Positions 15,895 through 24,978 of a DNA stretch of 58,639 nt are shown piece by piece. The stretch comes from JBBRYW01 sp038237235. GTDB taxonomy: Bacteria > Actinomycetota > Thermoleophilia > Gaiellales > Gaiellaceae. Under the pieces are notes generated by a model that saw only the letters and a list, made by a program, of their open reading frames with translations, did not search any database and was not told the origin of the DNA. The translations under genes and the position numbers were made by a program. Location of the stretch: contig JBBRYW010000003.1 of NCBI GenBank assembly GCA_038237235.1, positions 1 through 58,639 of the forward strand, in the 5' to 3' direction. The stretch's first letter is position 1. The number at the start of each line of letters is the position of its first letter.

Positions 15895-17073
15895 GTGCGC
15901 GCCCTGGTCGAACTGCTCGCGTCCGAACGCGGCACCGCCTTGCTCGCGGAGCGCGGCGTGTCAACGGATGCGTTGGCGTTCACCGAGCGCCTGCGGCCGC
16001 CGGCCCGCGCCGATCTCGTAGACCTGCTCGGGCTCGCGCGGGATTGTCGACTGGTCTACGTGGGCCAGCAGGTCTGCGCCGACTTCGCTCTGCCAACTGC
16101 GGCGAAGTTCATCGCAGCGCGGGAGCTCGCGGCCGCGGCAGAGGTGACGCCGGTGATCCTCTGGCACGACATGGACAGCACACGCTCCGAACGCTATGGC
16201 GCACGCGTAGTCCTACGAGGCGGCAAGCGGCTGCGGGGGATCTGGCTGGCTCCCCGTCACTCGACCGACATCGAGCCCCGGTTCGTGGCTGTCGAGCGTA
16301 CCGTGCTCGAGACTGCCTTCGCGGATCTGTCGACATGGGTCGAGAACGCACCGCTCGACAATCGGGAGGCGGCGCAGGCACAGGTCCGCCAACTTGCTGC
16401 GGCCGCGCTCGACAGCGGCATCACCACCCTTGGCGAAGCGACGCGCGCGATCGCGACGACGCTCCTGCGCGAGGAGTTGGGATTTGCTGCTCCTTCCGTT
16501 TCGGCGTCGGAGATGCTCGCGGCCGGGCTCCTCGTCGCTGCCGTCGAGGAGTACCTGGCGAATCTCGACGACGTCGTGCGCGTGTTCAACGAGGCCGTCG
16601 AGCGGCTGGTCGCGCAGGACGTCGACCCGCAGGTGCGGCCGCTCCCGCCCGACTACCTCCCCCTCCGGTACTCCTGCCCGGTCGACGACACCCGGCTGCG
16701 CCTGGCGCGCGAGCGCCACGGGGAGGACACGTTCGCGACCGCCTCCTGTCGCTGCGGGAAGACGTACTCGTTTCATCTCGGAGGCAATCGTCCGACGCTC
16801 GGCGAGCTGGCGGCGACCGGTCGGTGGAGCATCGACGTGTCCATGCCGATCCATCACAACGACCTGGCCAGCGGCTGGATCGCCGGCCGGAGCACGGCGC
16901 TCTACGGCCTCGTTTTCAACGAAGTGCTCAGCCGCGTGCTCGGCCAGACCCCGATACCGATCCTCGTGCCCCGCGAGCTGACCGCGGATGCGGCGGACGA
17001 CGACAGCGAGGCGACGCTGCTGATGCGCCACCTGCTCTCTGCCGGCTCAGCCCGGGATCGCGTCGCTCGCTGA
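15895..17073 (+). CDS. Hypothetical protein, possibly a diverged BshC-like ligase
   Basis: 392 residues from GTG 15895, preceded by GGGAGGGG 13 bases upstream. It lies between bshA- and bshB1-like genes, where bacillithiol loci often carry the cysteine-adding BshC. The segment LVYVGQQVCADFALPTAAKF followed by PVILWHDMDST is reminiscent of BshC's TGQQ-containing nucleotide-like fold, but the protein is over 100 residues shorter than usual BshC. Near residues 265-290 it has Cys pairs (SCPVDDTR, ASCRCGKTY) that suggest a metal site. I cannot call it BshC with confidence. Its role as the third enzyme of this pathway rests mainly on position. Confidence 0.6.
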   Translation: MRALVELLASERGTALLAERGVSTDALAFTERLRPPARADLVDLLGLARDCRLVYVGQQVCADFALPTAAKFIAARELAAAAEVTPVILWHDMDSTRSERYGARVVLRGGKRLRGIWLAPRHSTDIEPRFVAVERTVLETAFADLSTWVENAPLDNREAAQAQVRQLAAAALDSGITTLGEATRAIATTLLREELGFAAPSVSASEMLAAGLLVAAVEEYLANLDDVVRVFNEAVERLVAQDVDPQVRPLPPDYLPLRYSCPVDDTRLRLARERHGEDTFATASCRCGKTYSFHLGGNRPTLGELAATGRWSIDVSMPIHHNDLASGWIAGRSTALYGLVFNEVLSRVLGQTPIPILVPRELTADAADDDSEATLLMRHLLSAGSARDRVAR

Positions 17074-17813
17074 TGTCGGCCAGCGTGGACCTGCTGGCCG
17101 TCGCGGCGCACCCCGACGATGCCGAGGTCGGATGCGGCGGCGCGCTGATCCTCGCCGCCGCTTCCAACCTGCGCGTCGCTATCGTCGATCTGACCCGCGG
17201 CGAACGCGCGACCAGCGGAAGTCCGCAGCGGCGCGACGCCGAGCGGGCGCAGGCGACGGACCTGCTCGGGCTGTCGCGGCGGGTGGGACTCGAGCTTCCG
17301 GACACCCTGATCGGTACGGATCCGGCGCATCGCGATGCCCTCGTCGACGTCCTGCGCGAGTTGCGCCCCCGGATCGTCCTGGCGCCTCACACCGAGGACC
17401 GCCACCCCGACCACGCCGCGGCCGGACGACTCGCCCGCGAGGCGGCGTTCGCCGCGGGCGTCGTGCGGGTCGGTGGCGGCGACCCACATCGCCCGCACCG
17501 GCTGTACCACTATCTTCTCCACCATTCTTTCGAGCCGACGTTCGTCCTCGACGTGACCGCGGTGTGGGGGCGGCGGATGCAGGCGGTGCGCGCCTACGTC
17601 AGCCAGTTCGCTCAGGGGGAACAGTCGACCGAGATAGGCGGCCCGGGGTTCTTGGAGGTGCTGGAGGCGCGGGCTGTCCACTACGGTGCCATGATCGGCG
17701 CTGCCCGCGGCGAGCCCTACCACTGCCACGGCCCGCTGCGCGCGACCACGCTGCCGGAACTCGACGATGCGGCGCCGACGGTGCGGCCTCGCGCCTATCG
17801 GTCATACCTATAA
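17073..17813 (+). CDS. bshB1: BshB1-like N-acetylglucosaminyl-malate deacetylase (PIG-L/LmbE family)
   Basis: 246 residues. AHPDDAEVGCGG near the N-terminus and PHTEDRHPDHAAAGRLA in the middle are the two zinc-site motifs. IVDLTRGERATSGSPQRR and YHYLLHHSFEPTFVLDVT closely follow the pattern of BshB1, which deacetylates GlcNAc-malate to GlcN-malate in the second step of bacillithiol synthesis. The start overlaps the upstream stop (TGATG), giving translational coupling. This BshB1 pattern (A/V-E-V/I-G) differs from MshB (DES). It is the last gene of the four-gene operon. Confidence 0.82.
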   Translation: MSASVDLLAVAAHPDDAEVGCGGALILAAASNLRVAIVDLTRGERATSGSPQRRDAERAQATDLLGLSRRVGLELPDTLIGTDPAHRDALVDVLRELRPRIVLAPHTEDRHPDHAAAGRLAREAAFAAGVVRVGGGDPHRPHRLYHYLLHHSFEPTFVLDVTAVWGRRMQAVRAYVSQFAQGEQSTEIGGPGFLEVLEARAVHYGAMIGAARGEPYHCHGPLRATTLPELDDAAPTVRPRAYRSYL

Positions 17814-17902
17814 CTCGGAAGCACGATTGCGCCGCTGACGGCCAGCTCGGCGTGCCGCATAGCGGAGCCCTCGCGACCGGGAGGTTCTCGTGTCGACCGT
17901 CT

Positions 17903-18106
17903 CTTGATCTGCGGCCACTCCTCAAGCAGACGACGCAGCACCTGCTCGAACGGATCGGGCTTCGATTTCTCCGGCGCCCGCCGATAACGCGGTGGCTCCT
18001 CGCTCCGCGCCAGCCGGGCCATCCGCAGGTTGATTCCCAGCCGCTCCGCGATCTCCCGCGCCGAGACCCCGTCCGCCGCCGACGCCCGCACCTGCGCCCA
18101 CTCCAA
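17903..18106 (-). pseudogene. IS21-type transposase (IstA) N-terminal remnant
   Basis: 68 residues reading MEWAQVRASAADGVSAREIA, then DPFEQVLRRLLEEWPQIK: the helix-turn-helix start of IS21-family IstA. The helix reads INLRMARLARSEEPP, apparently with a local frame slip, and similarity ends abruptly. It is a dead fragment lying convergent to the bsh-like operon. Confidence 0.7.
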
Positions 18107-18638
18107 CCTCCCACCTCCTCGCCTCGACCAACCCCGAACGGCGAGCCTGAGCAGTCAGCCGGTCGAGATCAGCGACAAGGCAAGTGGCGCACTGCGTCCG
18201 GTTGCCCTTGACATCTATCGATGCAAGAACATCTGGGTCAAAGCCTCAGGTCACCCGTGCTGGCGCGTGTGGCGCCTAGCGCCCGTTCGCGACGTGGGTC
18301 GACGTGGAACGACTTACGCGCGTGCGCTTCCCGCGAAGTGAACGACTTTGCCGTTTATCGTTCACGCCCGCGTCGAGGGCGGCCCGCACCCAGGCTTCAC
18401 ATAGTTGGCCGCTGAACCCGGACGCAGTTCGGTAGATGCGAAGGTGTCGCAGGAGCCTGCTCCTGGCTCGACCGTTCACACGCGCGCTCGGTGAGCCGAG
18501 GAACCGCTCGCCACACTGGCGCTGGAAGCCGTCGTTCTCGTCGGCAGCGTCGCGTATCTGCCGAGGCAAGCGCGCGTATGGAGGCTCGCCCGAGGCCCGG
18601 ACGCGATCAGCCGTCTCGAAGGTGTGTGGTTAGTCCAC
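18107..18638. other. No gene recognised
   Basis: About 530 bp between the IS21 remnant and the secreted protein gene. Several short frames exist on both strands, but none has a credible start or family resemblance. It is probably decayed sequence. Confidence 0.5.
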
Positions 18639-19553
18639 CTAGCGCCGCACCATAGGTGGGGTCTGCCGATATGCGTCGCTTGTTTTGTAGGCTAGGCGCT
18701 CGGTTTTCAGGACGCCCGCGCGCGCGGCGGACATAGCGTCGGCGCCGAGGTGCGTGACCTTTGCCAGGGAGACCGTCTCGGGGTGCGGTTCACCGGCCGG
18801 CTTGGCCAGGATGGTGCCGATTCCGGGGCCATACCACTTGAGCTGGTGGTGGTCGCTCGGGTTGTACGGGGCGTACTCGTCGATTTTGACCACGTTTCGG
18901 TAGCACCCTGAAGGGATGCAAATTTTGAGGCCTGTCTTGAGCACTCGCGCCCGGTCGTAGAACTTGACATGAGGCGCGTACGCCTGGCTGTAACGCTTGC
19001 CGACGGGCGGGGACTGGTACATGAAGATCCCCGGCTGGGTTCCGAATGTCGGGGCGATGAAGGTTTCGGGTGCGCCCTGGAAGCGACCCCCGTTGTAGAC
19101 CGCGGGGTACTCGCCGAACAGCCAGAGATTCTTGTTGTCGTCTTCCGCAACAAAGAAGAGCTCAGACTCCTGGAGCTTGCCCAGGCTGAAATCCCGCTCC
19201 CAGACCACGACGCAAGGAATCCCGTCGACCACCTTCTTCAGGTCCGTGACGATCGAGGTGATGCGGTGCGCGAGCATCCGCTTGCCTACGCGCACTTGAC
19301 CATTCAGCACGAACTCCCGTCCCGGGACCAGTGGAAACCATCTGTTGTCGACGACCAGCGGATGCGTGAATCGCGCCCTGCTGAATTCTCTAGCGGTCGG
19401 CTGAGGGGAGATGATCTTGCGGCTCGCCGACGCAGAGTTCGCTGCCCGACTGGGAACAGGCGTCTCGAGAACCAGTGCGAGGACTAGCGCGCCGACAGCG
19501 AGCGCAGCGGCTAACGCGTAGAAGCCGGAGGTGCGAGAGCTATTTACGTTCAT
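18639..19553 (-). CDS. Secreted protein of a three-member local family, paralogue A
   Basis: 304 residues with an N-terminal export signal (FYALAAALAVGALVLALVL, then ETPVPSRAANS). The mature part shares a plan with two other proteins of the locus (19708-20379 and 24975-25898): THPLVVDNRWFPLVPGREFV, a strand containing VVDGIPCVVVWERD, then FFVAEDDNKNLWLFGEYP, and PGIFMYQSPP. The shared WFPL-PG opening and acidic NLW-F-GE block suggest one beta-rich extracellular fold. I do not know its function. Its own promoter carries the regulon box (19575-19592), and ATG follows the -10 by 6 nt, so the mRNA is probably leaderless. Confidence 0.82.
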   Translation of the reverse strand: MNVNSSRTSGFYALAAALAVGALVLALVLETPVPSRAANSASASRKIISPQPTAREFSRARFTHPLVVDNRWFPLVPGREFVLNGQVRVGKRMLAHRITSIVTDLKKVVDGIPCVVVWERDFSLGKLQESELFFVAEDDNKNLWLFGEYPAVYNGGRFQGAPETFIAPTFGTQPGIFMYQSPPVGKRYSQAYAPHVKFYDRARVLKTGLKICIPSGCYRNVVKIDEYAPYNPSDHHQLKWYGPGIGTILAKPAGEPHPETVSLAKVTHLGADAMSAARAGVLKTERLAYKTSDAYRQTPPMVRR

Positions 19554-19559
19554 GGCACG

Positions 19560-19592
19560 ACTATCACTGCCGTCGATGACAGGAGGATGAAC
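19560..19592 (-). promoter_or_regulatory. Direct-repeat regulator box and -10 for paralogue A
   Basis: Read on the minus strand: GTTCATC-CTCC-TGTCATC (19592-19575), then 9 nt, then GATAGT (19565-19560), then 6 nt to the ATG at 19553. The half-sites are 11 bp apart, the spacing used by OmpR-family regulators. Four other start regions in this locus have the same layout. Confidence 0.7.
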
Positions 19593-19707
19593 GAGGAAAA
19601 GGCCTGCATTTCGGCCCGCTCTCGCTCAGCCTCTCGCAGGCGTTCGACATCTCCGCTGCAGCTCGCAACCAGACAGCCGCATGGCGCGTCGCTCACCGCC
19701 ACCATGG

Positions 19708-20379
19708 TCAGGAGCCTCTGCGAAACGACACCAGTTCGAGGCGCTCGTTGCTGCCACTGACGTTCTGCTCGAGCACGGTGCCGATCCCACGCAGATAGAG
19801 CTTGTGATCGACCAAGCCGGGCTCGAGCGGCGACCACTCCTTGATCAGCAACGCCTGACGCGACGACGTGTACGGGACATTGACCGTCGCGTGCACGCTC
19901 AGCACCTGGAAGTGATCCTCCGCCCGTCCCTTGTAGAACCCCAACTGACCCATCGCTCCGACCCGTGGATGTGCCGGCATGGAAATCCCCGGCTTCGCGC
20001 CGTCGACGCCCGCCTTGAAGGATCCCGTCTCGCCGAAGTACCACACGTTTCCGTGTGAATCCTGGGCGTACCACGCAGTCGACGTGTCGCTGAGCCGGCC
20101 ATCGAGATAGAGGCGGTGGTCGACCACGACGCACGTCACGCCGTCAACCGTCTCCGTCGAGCGGGTGACCGTCAGCACGTCGCGGGCAGCGTGACCTTCT
20201 TTCACGCCGCGGTAGACATAGGACGAGCCCGGTCTCAGCGGAAACCAGGGGTTGTCGACCCGAGCGGTGAAGCTGCTCGGCTTCGGCGGAGCGACAGCCC
20301 GAGCCGCGAGACCCGCGTCAAGTCCCGTCATGGTCGCGACCAACGTCGCCCCCAGCACTAGTAGCCGCCGCTTACTCAT
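19708..20379 (-). CDS. Secreted protein of the local family, paralogue B
   Basis: 223 residues from ATG 20379; the frame is open further upstream, but the regulator box and -10 lie there, so MSKRRLLVLG is the likely start. A signal peptide (LLVLGATLVATMTGLDAGLA) is followed by ARVDNPWFPLRPGSSYVYRG, VDGVTCVVVDHRLYLDG, WYAQDSHGNVWYFGETGSF and GAKPGISMPAHPRVG, the same blocks as paralogues A and C. The protein ends soon after GIGTVLEQ. Related proteins appear in actinobacteria as uncharacterised exported proteins. Role unknown; probably envelope- or substrate-facing, given the two transporters in the locus. Confidence 0.82.
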   Translation of the reverse strand: MSKRRLLVLGATLVATMTGLDAGLAARAVAPPKPSSFTARVDNPWFPLRPGSSYVYRGVKEGHAARDVLTVTRSTETVDGVTCVVVDHRLYLDGRLSDTSTAWYAQDSHGNVWYFGETGSFKAGVDGAKPGISMPAHPRVGAMGQLGFYKGRAEDHFQVLSVHATVNVPYTSSRQALLIKEWSPLEPGLVDHKLYLRGIGTVLEQNVSGSNERLELVSFRRGS

Positions 20380-20388
20380 CTGCGAAGG

Positions 20389-20421
20389 ACGGTACGAGCC
20401 GAAGATGAACAGACAATGACC
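20389..20421 (-). promoter_or_regulatory. Direct-repeat regulator box and -10 for paralogue B
   Basis: Minus strand: GGTCATT-GTCT-GTTCATC (20421-20404), 9 nt, TACCGT (20394-20389), then 9 nt to ATG 20379. The first half-site is the most diverged of the set. Confidence 0.6.
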
Positions 20422-20435
20422 GTGGCGACGGTCGA

Positions 20436-23400
20436 TCACGCTTCTCGCAAGAGCTCAGTGGGCTTCAGCCGGCTGATCAACAGTGCCGCTGCCGTTGACG
20501 AGAGGACAGCCGCGCCGAGCACGAGCGCTCCGAGGACCGCCAGCTGTGTTGGTGGGACGGTGAGTGCCGGAGGGAGCGTGAAGATCGGTCGCAGCACATG
20601 GACGAACTGGGCTGCCATACCGGCTCCGATCGGCATGCCTATGGCTGTTCCAAGTGTGGCCGAGATGCCCGCTTCCGCCAGGACAAGCCGCCGGACCTCC
20701 CAACCCTGGAGTCCCTGGGCGCGCAGGGTCACATATTCACGACGCCGTTGCAGCAGCAATCCGAAGACGAACATCGCGGTTGCCGTCGCCGCCATCAGGA
20801 ACGTGTAGAACGAATCGAGGTGCAGAAGCCCGCGCACGTTGAGCGCGGTCAGGCTCGACTGGTCTTTGTCCAGAGCAGTTGCTGATGTCTGCACGTTGAA
20901 GCGGCGCGTGAAGTGCGGCAGGGCAGAGAGCGATCGGGCGGCGCGGATCAGCCCTGAGCGGCTGCGGTCAGAAGCTGAGACGAGGTAATAGTCAGCCTGG
21001 GCGAGCCCGGTCGTGCGCGTGTAGAAGTTGAAGTTCGCGACCATGTCGGTTGCCTTCGGTGCGCCCGGGAACTGCGTGAAGAATCCGACCGCCTTCATGG
21101 AGGTGCGCTTCTGCTGATTCGTGCCGCGCCCCAGCAAGACGTGCACGGAATCACCGACCTTGATCTTCAGCCCCTTCGCCAGCACGGCGTTCACCAGGAG
21201 CCCGTCGGGCTTGTGCTGCAGAATCGTCAGCATCCGACGTGTTGACGCGTTGGCAAAGATCGAGTCCTGAACGGCGGCGACCCTGCCGTAGCTCTGAGGA
21301 TCGATTGCGGCAAGGGTGGCGACGTCCTCGTTGAACGTGCTCGTCAGGACAGCGTTCTGAGCTGAGTACACGACCCCCGTCGCGCCGCGGGTGCCGTGGA
21401 CGCGAAACGTCGCGGCCAACGCGGCGGGATGAGGCGCGCTGCTGGTGGGATTGGGGGTCAGCCGGATGTCGGAACCGACCAGAAAACGTGAGTCGGCAAC
21501 TTTGGCCTTGTCATAGCTCGCGGCGAAGCAGGCGAGTGTGGTGCCGAGGCCAACCACCAGACCGGCGGTGATGACGCCCCCGGTCAATGGCCCGAGCCTG
21601 CGGGTGATGCTTCGCAGCAGCACGCCGACAAGCAGCCGTCCGAAGCGAGGCTTGCTCCAGGACGTCGCACGCGCGGCTATGCGGTGAACGAGATGCGCGA
21701 GCAGCAGGGTGCCCGCGATCCAGGCGACGACCGGTGAGAGCAGAAGCCACAACGGCAGGGAGATCGACCGACCCTCATAGACAGAGCCGGCGGGTACGTC
21801 GAAGGCGCCCAGCCTCAGCGCAACGATGTGAGCGGCGACGGCACCGCCGACGAGCAAGAGCTCCAAGGAGAGCAAGCGCAACGCGGGAGCGGAACGTCGC
21901 GAGCCCGAAGAGAGTTCCTGATTGATCTCCTGCCGGATCAGGCGCCTGCCCGGCAGGTAAAGGGCGAGAGCGGTCACGACGATCCCGCCGACCACCCCGA
22001 TCGTCGCGGATTGCAACAGGGCGCCCGTGGACGCTGCGAACAGGACAGGGTGGCCGAGCACGAGGAGTACCGAGACGAATCCCAGCGTGACGCCCAGAAG
22101 CGAACCGAGCCCGGCAACGGCGGCGGTGCGGATGCCGAGCAGGGTCATCAGGTGACGTCGATCGGCGCCCCGAACGCGCAACAACGCACTCTCACGCCGC
22201 TGCGCTTCGGCCAGCAGGATTCCCGCATACAACGTGAGGACTGCAGCGAGGATCGCGCCCGGCAGCCCAAGGAAGGCGAACATGCGCTTTGCGACGGCAG
22301 CGTCCCCCTTGGCGACAGCCAGCGTGTTGGAGGCGTTGTCGATCAGGAAGTCCTGCTCCCGCGCCACCCTCGCAATCGCTCCTGCTGTCTTCTTGGTCTG
22401 TGCGAGCGCGGTCGCCGGATCGGAATTGAGGAGCTTCCGATCGAGCAGGATATCGAGCTCCTCGAGAGGCAGGCTCTTGATCTGAGAGTTCCGCGCGGCG
22501 ACAGCACGCTCGAACGACGGAACGATCTTGCCGTGGTAGACGCCGTAACCAACGACCACCGTGTATGGGACATAGATGAACTTTTCCAGGGTGGTGGACT
22601 GACGACTGGAGAAGAGAGGCGTCGCCCGCGACAGGTCCGTGATGCCGCCCACCTTCATCGACAGCGGCAGCCTACGACCGGGAACTCTCAGCGAGACGGT
22701 GTCGCCCACCCGAACGTCGAGGGCTCGTGCTGCCTCGGCGCTGATGCTGGCGCTGTCACGCGTGATCGCGCCGGAGAGCATCCTGATCGTTGGATAGTGA
22801 GCCTGGTACGCCGCGTCGAATGAAAAGAGCTTTACCGCCCCGGGAACGGCCCGCCCACGCGCCGAGATCGAGCCGGGAGCCATGTCGACGAAGGCCAACG
22901 GATCCGCCGCGCGCACGCCGGGGATCTGGCGAATCTTGTCGGCGAGAGTTGGAAGTTGCGCCGGCCGTGGCGCATTCGCACGCACCGGCACGATTGCCTC
23001 GCGGGTGGAAATCGTCGCCTCGCCCGACAGGTTCGTGGTCGAAGGCACATTGCGCGTCGCCTTCAATCGGTAGGTAAACCGATGCGACGCGCCGGCTGTA
23101 ACGGTCCCGAGGTTGAGGCCGGCACCCCCGTACCCCTGGGAGAACGGACTGCCGCCGCCGACATCCGGGACGTGCTTGCCGTCGAAGGACGTGGATCCAG
23201 GCACGTAGGCCAACGGCAAGCCCGGACGGTCGCGAACGACAACCTCATGGGCCGGGGACAGACCTTCGTTGGTCACGGTCAGCGTCACCGTTGTGGTTCC
23301 GCCTGCATTCACTCTGACGTCGCCAAGCTTTCGCTGCAGACGAACGCCCCCGCCGAGGGGTGCCGTCAACACGCGCTGAATGTCCAGAGGTAGTGGGGCA

Positions 23401-23552
23401 AGTGCTCGCTTGGTCATCGACGCGCCCGAACCGTCGATGAAGAACAGCACCGCGGAGAAGAGACCAACTCCGACCACGACGCCGACCAAGGAGGCGAGAG
23501 TGCGCCTGGGGTTGCGTACGAGGTCGCGCCAGACGTAGCCGGCCAGAGTCAT
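20436..23552 (-). CDS. MacB/FtsX-type ABC permease with an inserted DUF11-like domain
   Basis: 1038 residues. A first membrane segment (TLASLVGVVVGVGLFSAVLF) is followed by an unusual beta-domain containing VNAGGTTTVTLTVTNEGLSP, the pattern of DUF11/CARDB adhesion-like repeats, then a MacB-type periplasmic region. There are two FtsX bundles: about 420-535 with LLAEAQRRESALLRVRGADR, and the C-terminal one with LLLQRRREYVTLRAQGLQ. Other hydrophobic segments lie between them. It ends RLKPTELLREA, as FtsX permeases do. Its start overlaps the stop of the ATPase gene by 4 nt. Such proteins move lipoproteins, peptides or drugs, or act as mechanotransmitters. The substrate may involve the local secreted family. 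Confidence 0.88.
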   Translation of the reverse strand: MTLAGYVWRDLVRNPRRTLASLVGVVVGVGLFSAVLFFIDGSGASMTKRALAPLPLDIQRVLTAPLGGGVRLQRKLGDVRVNAGGTTTVTLTVTNEGLSPAHEVVVRDRPGLPLAYVPGSTSFDGKHVPDVGGGSPFSQGYGGAGLNLGTVTAGASHRFTYRLKATRNVPSTTNLSGEATISTREAIVPVRANAPRPAQLPTLADKIRQIPGVRAADPLAFVDMAPGSISARGRAVPGAVKLFSFDAAYQAHYPTIRMLSGAITRDSASISAEAARALDVRVGDTVSLRVPGRRLPLSMKVGGITDLSRATPLFSSRQSTTLEKFIYVPYTVVVGYGVYHGKIVPSFERAVAARNSQIKSLPLEELDILLDRKLLNSDPATALAQTKKTAGAIARVAREQDFLIDNASNTLAVAKGDAAVAKRMFAFLGLPGAILAAVLTLYAGILLAEAQRRESALLRVRGADRRHLMTLLGIRTAAVAGLGSLLGVTLGFVSVLLVLGHPVLFAASTGALLQSATIGVVGGIVVTALALYLPGRRLIRQEINQELSSGSRRSAPALRLLSLELLLVGGAVAAHIVALRLGAFDVPAGSVYEGRSISLPLWLLLSPVVAWIAGTLLLAHLVHRIAARATSWSKPRFGRLLVGVLLRSITRRLGPLTGGVITAGLVVGLGTTLACFAASYDKAKVADSRFLVGSDIRLTPNPTSSAPHPAALAATFRVHGTRGATGVVYSAQNAVLTSTFNEDVATLAAIDPQSYGRVAAVQDSIFANASTRRMLTILQHKPDGLLVNAVLAKGLKIKVGDSVHVLLGRGTNQQKRTSMKAVGFFTQFPGAPKATDMVANFNFYTRTTGLAQADYYLVSASDRSRSGLIRAARSLSALPHFTRRFNVQTSATALDKDQSSLTALNVRGLLHLDSFYTFLMAATATAMFVFGLLLQRRREYVTLRAQGLQGWEVRRLVLAEAGISATLGTAIGMPIGAGMAAQFVHVLRPIFTLPPALTVPPTQLAVLGALVLGAAVLSSTAAALLISRLKPTELLREA

Positions 23553-24277
23553 GCTCGAGGTCCCTGTACGACGGCCAAACGCCCATCGCGCAGCTGCACA
23601 GTTGCGTCCATCAGCGCGGCCACCGCGGGGTCGTGGGTCACGATCACGAGCGTCGTGCCCTCTTGCTTCTGCAAACGCAACAGCAGGTCGACGACCTTGG
23701 CGGAACTCTCTGCGTCAAGCGAGCCGGTTGGCTCGTCGGCCAACACCACTCGCGGGCCAAGGACGAGAGCGCGTGCGACTGCGACCCGTTGTCGTTGCCC
23801 ACCGGAGAGCTGATCCGGGAACCGATGGCCCAAAGATCCGACCTCGAGCGCGTCGAGCAGCCTCCGGTCGCGCTCGGGGTCGTCAGCGACACCCGCGAGG
23901 ACGGCTTGAACCGCAACATTCTCCGAGACCGTGAGAAACGGCTGCAGATTGTCTTCCTGAAACACGTAGCCGAACGCCGTCCGCCGCAGTTGGGCGCGCG
24001 GACGGCCGGGCATCGCAGAGATGACGCGGTCGTCGATGCGAACCTCGCCCCTCGTCGGGAGCTCCAAGCCTCCGAGTATCCCGAGCAGCGTCGACTTGCC
24101 GCAGCCGCTCGGGCCGACGATTGCTGTGCTGCTCTCAGGCGAGATCTCGATCGTGACGCCATCGAGAGCGTCGACGCGGCCAGCCGGCGTCTGGTACTCC
24201 ATCCGCAGGTCGGTCGCCGAAACGCGGGCGCCGCGACTGCGGCGTTGAACGGTGGAATGCTGCAGCGCGAGCGTCAC
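23549..24277 (-). CDS. ABC transporter ATP-binding protein (LolD/MacB type), ATPase 1
   Basis: 242 residues. Walker A GPSGCGKST, Q-loop in FQEDNLQPFLTV, signature LSGGQRQRVAVARAL, Walker B VVLADEPTGSLD and switch His in VIVTHDPAV are all intact. The FQ-E/D-LQ-F-TV pattern is that of the LolD/MacB/FtsE group, which pairs with FtsX-type permeases. It is coupled by 4-nt overlaps to ATPase 2 upstream (24274-24277) and to the permease downstream (23549-23552), so the three make one unit. Confidence 0.93.
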   Translation of the reverse strand: MTLALQHSTVQRRSRGARVSATDLRMEYQTPAGRVDALDGVTIEISPESSTAIVGPSGCGKSTLLGILGGLELPTRGEVRIDDRVISAMPGRPRAQLRRTAFGYVFQEDNLQPFLTVSENVAVQAVLAGVADDPERDRRLLDALEVGSLGHRFPDQLSGGQRQRVAVARALVLGPRVVLADEPTGSLDAESSAKVVDLLLRLQKQEGTTLVIVTHDPAVAALMDATVQLRDGRLAVVQGPRA

Positions 24278-24978
24278 GATGCTGTCTCCAGCTGTCCGTC
24301 TCTGAGGCGCAGCTTCCGTGAGCCGAGCGCGGCAATCTCGTCGCTATGGGTGACGAGCAGCACAGCAAGCTCTCGCTCTTCGCAGGCCCGTTCGATGGTG
24401 CGTAACACGACCTTGGCGGTGCTGGAATCGAGCTGTCCGACTGCTTCGTCGGCCAACAGCACATCGGGCTCGTTCGCGAGTGCAATCGCCAGCGCGACCC
24501 GCTGAGCTTCGCCGCCGGACAACCGTCGCGGCAGGTGATCCGCGCGATCCGCGAGACCGACTTGATCGAGGAGCGAGGCGACATGGGCGGAGGTGACCTC
24601 GGTCCCCGCGAGCCGCGTCGCGAGGGCGACGTTCTCCGCCGCGGTGAGGAACGGCACGAGGTTTCCGGATTGCAGCACGAGGCCGATCTTGGTTGCGCGC
24701 AAGTGAGCCCGTTGCGAGTCGGATAGCTCACTCACGTCCTGTCCGCCGATGAACACGCTGCCGGCATCGGCACGAAGCAACCCGGCGATCACCGAGATGA
24801 GCGTCGACTTGCCGCTGCCCGAGGCGCCGACGAGACAAGCAATCTCTCCCCGGTGGAGATCGAGATCGAGATCGCGGAGCACCGACGTGGTCTCCCTGGT
24901 TGTCCGGTAGGCCTTTGTTACCCCGCGCAGTCGCATCGGAGCCGGTGGCGGACTGGCTGCAGCCTGTGACTGACTCAC
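24274..24978 (-). CDS. ABC transporter ATP-binding protein (LolD/MacB type), ATPase 2
   Basis: 234 residues from GTG 24978, chosen because it overlaps the lipoprotein stop as GTGA; the open frame extends further upstream. Walker A GASGSGKST, signature LSGGEAQRVALAIALA, Walker B VLLADEAVGQLD (Ala replaces the usual Pro after the Glu) and His in LLVTHSDE. It is distinct from ATPase 1, so the transporter may run as a heterodimeric ATPase on one long permease. Confidence 0.9.
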   Translation of the reverse strand: MSQSQAAASPPPAPMRLRGVTKAYRTTRETTSVLRDLDLDLHRGEIACLVGASGSGKSTLISVIAGLLRADAGSVFIGGQDVSELSDSQRAHLRATKIGLVLQSGNLVPFLTAAENVALATRLAGTEVTSAHVASLLDQVGLADRADHLPRRLSGGEAQRVALAIALANEPDVLLADEAVGQLDSSTAKVVLRTIERACEERELAVLLVTHSDEIAALGSRKLRLRDGQLETAS

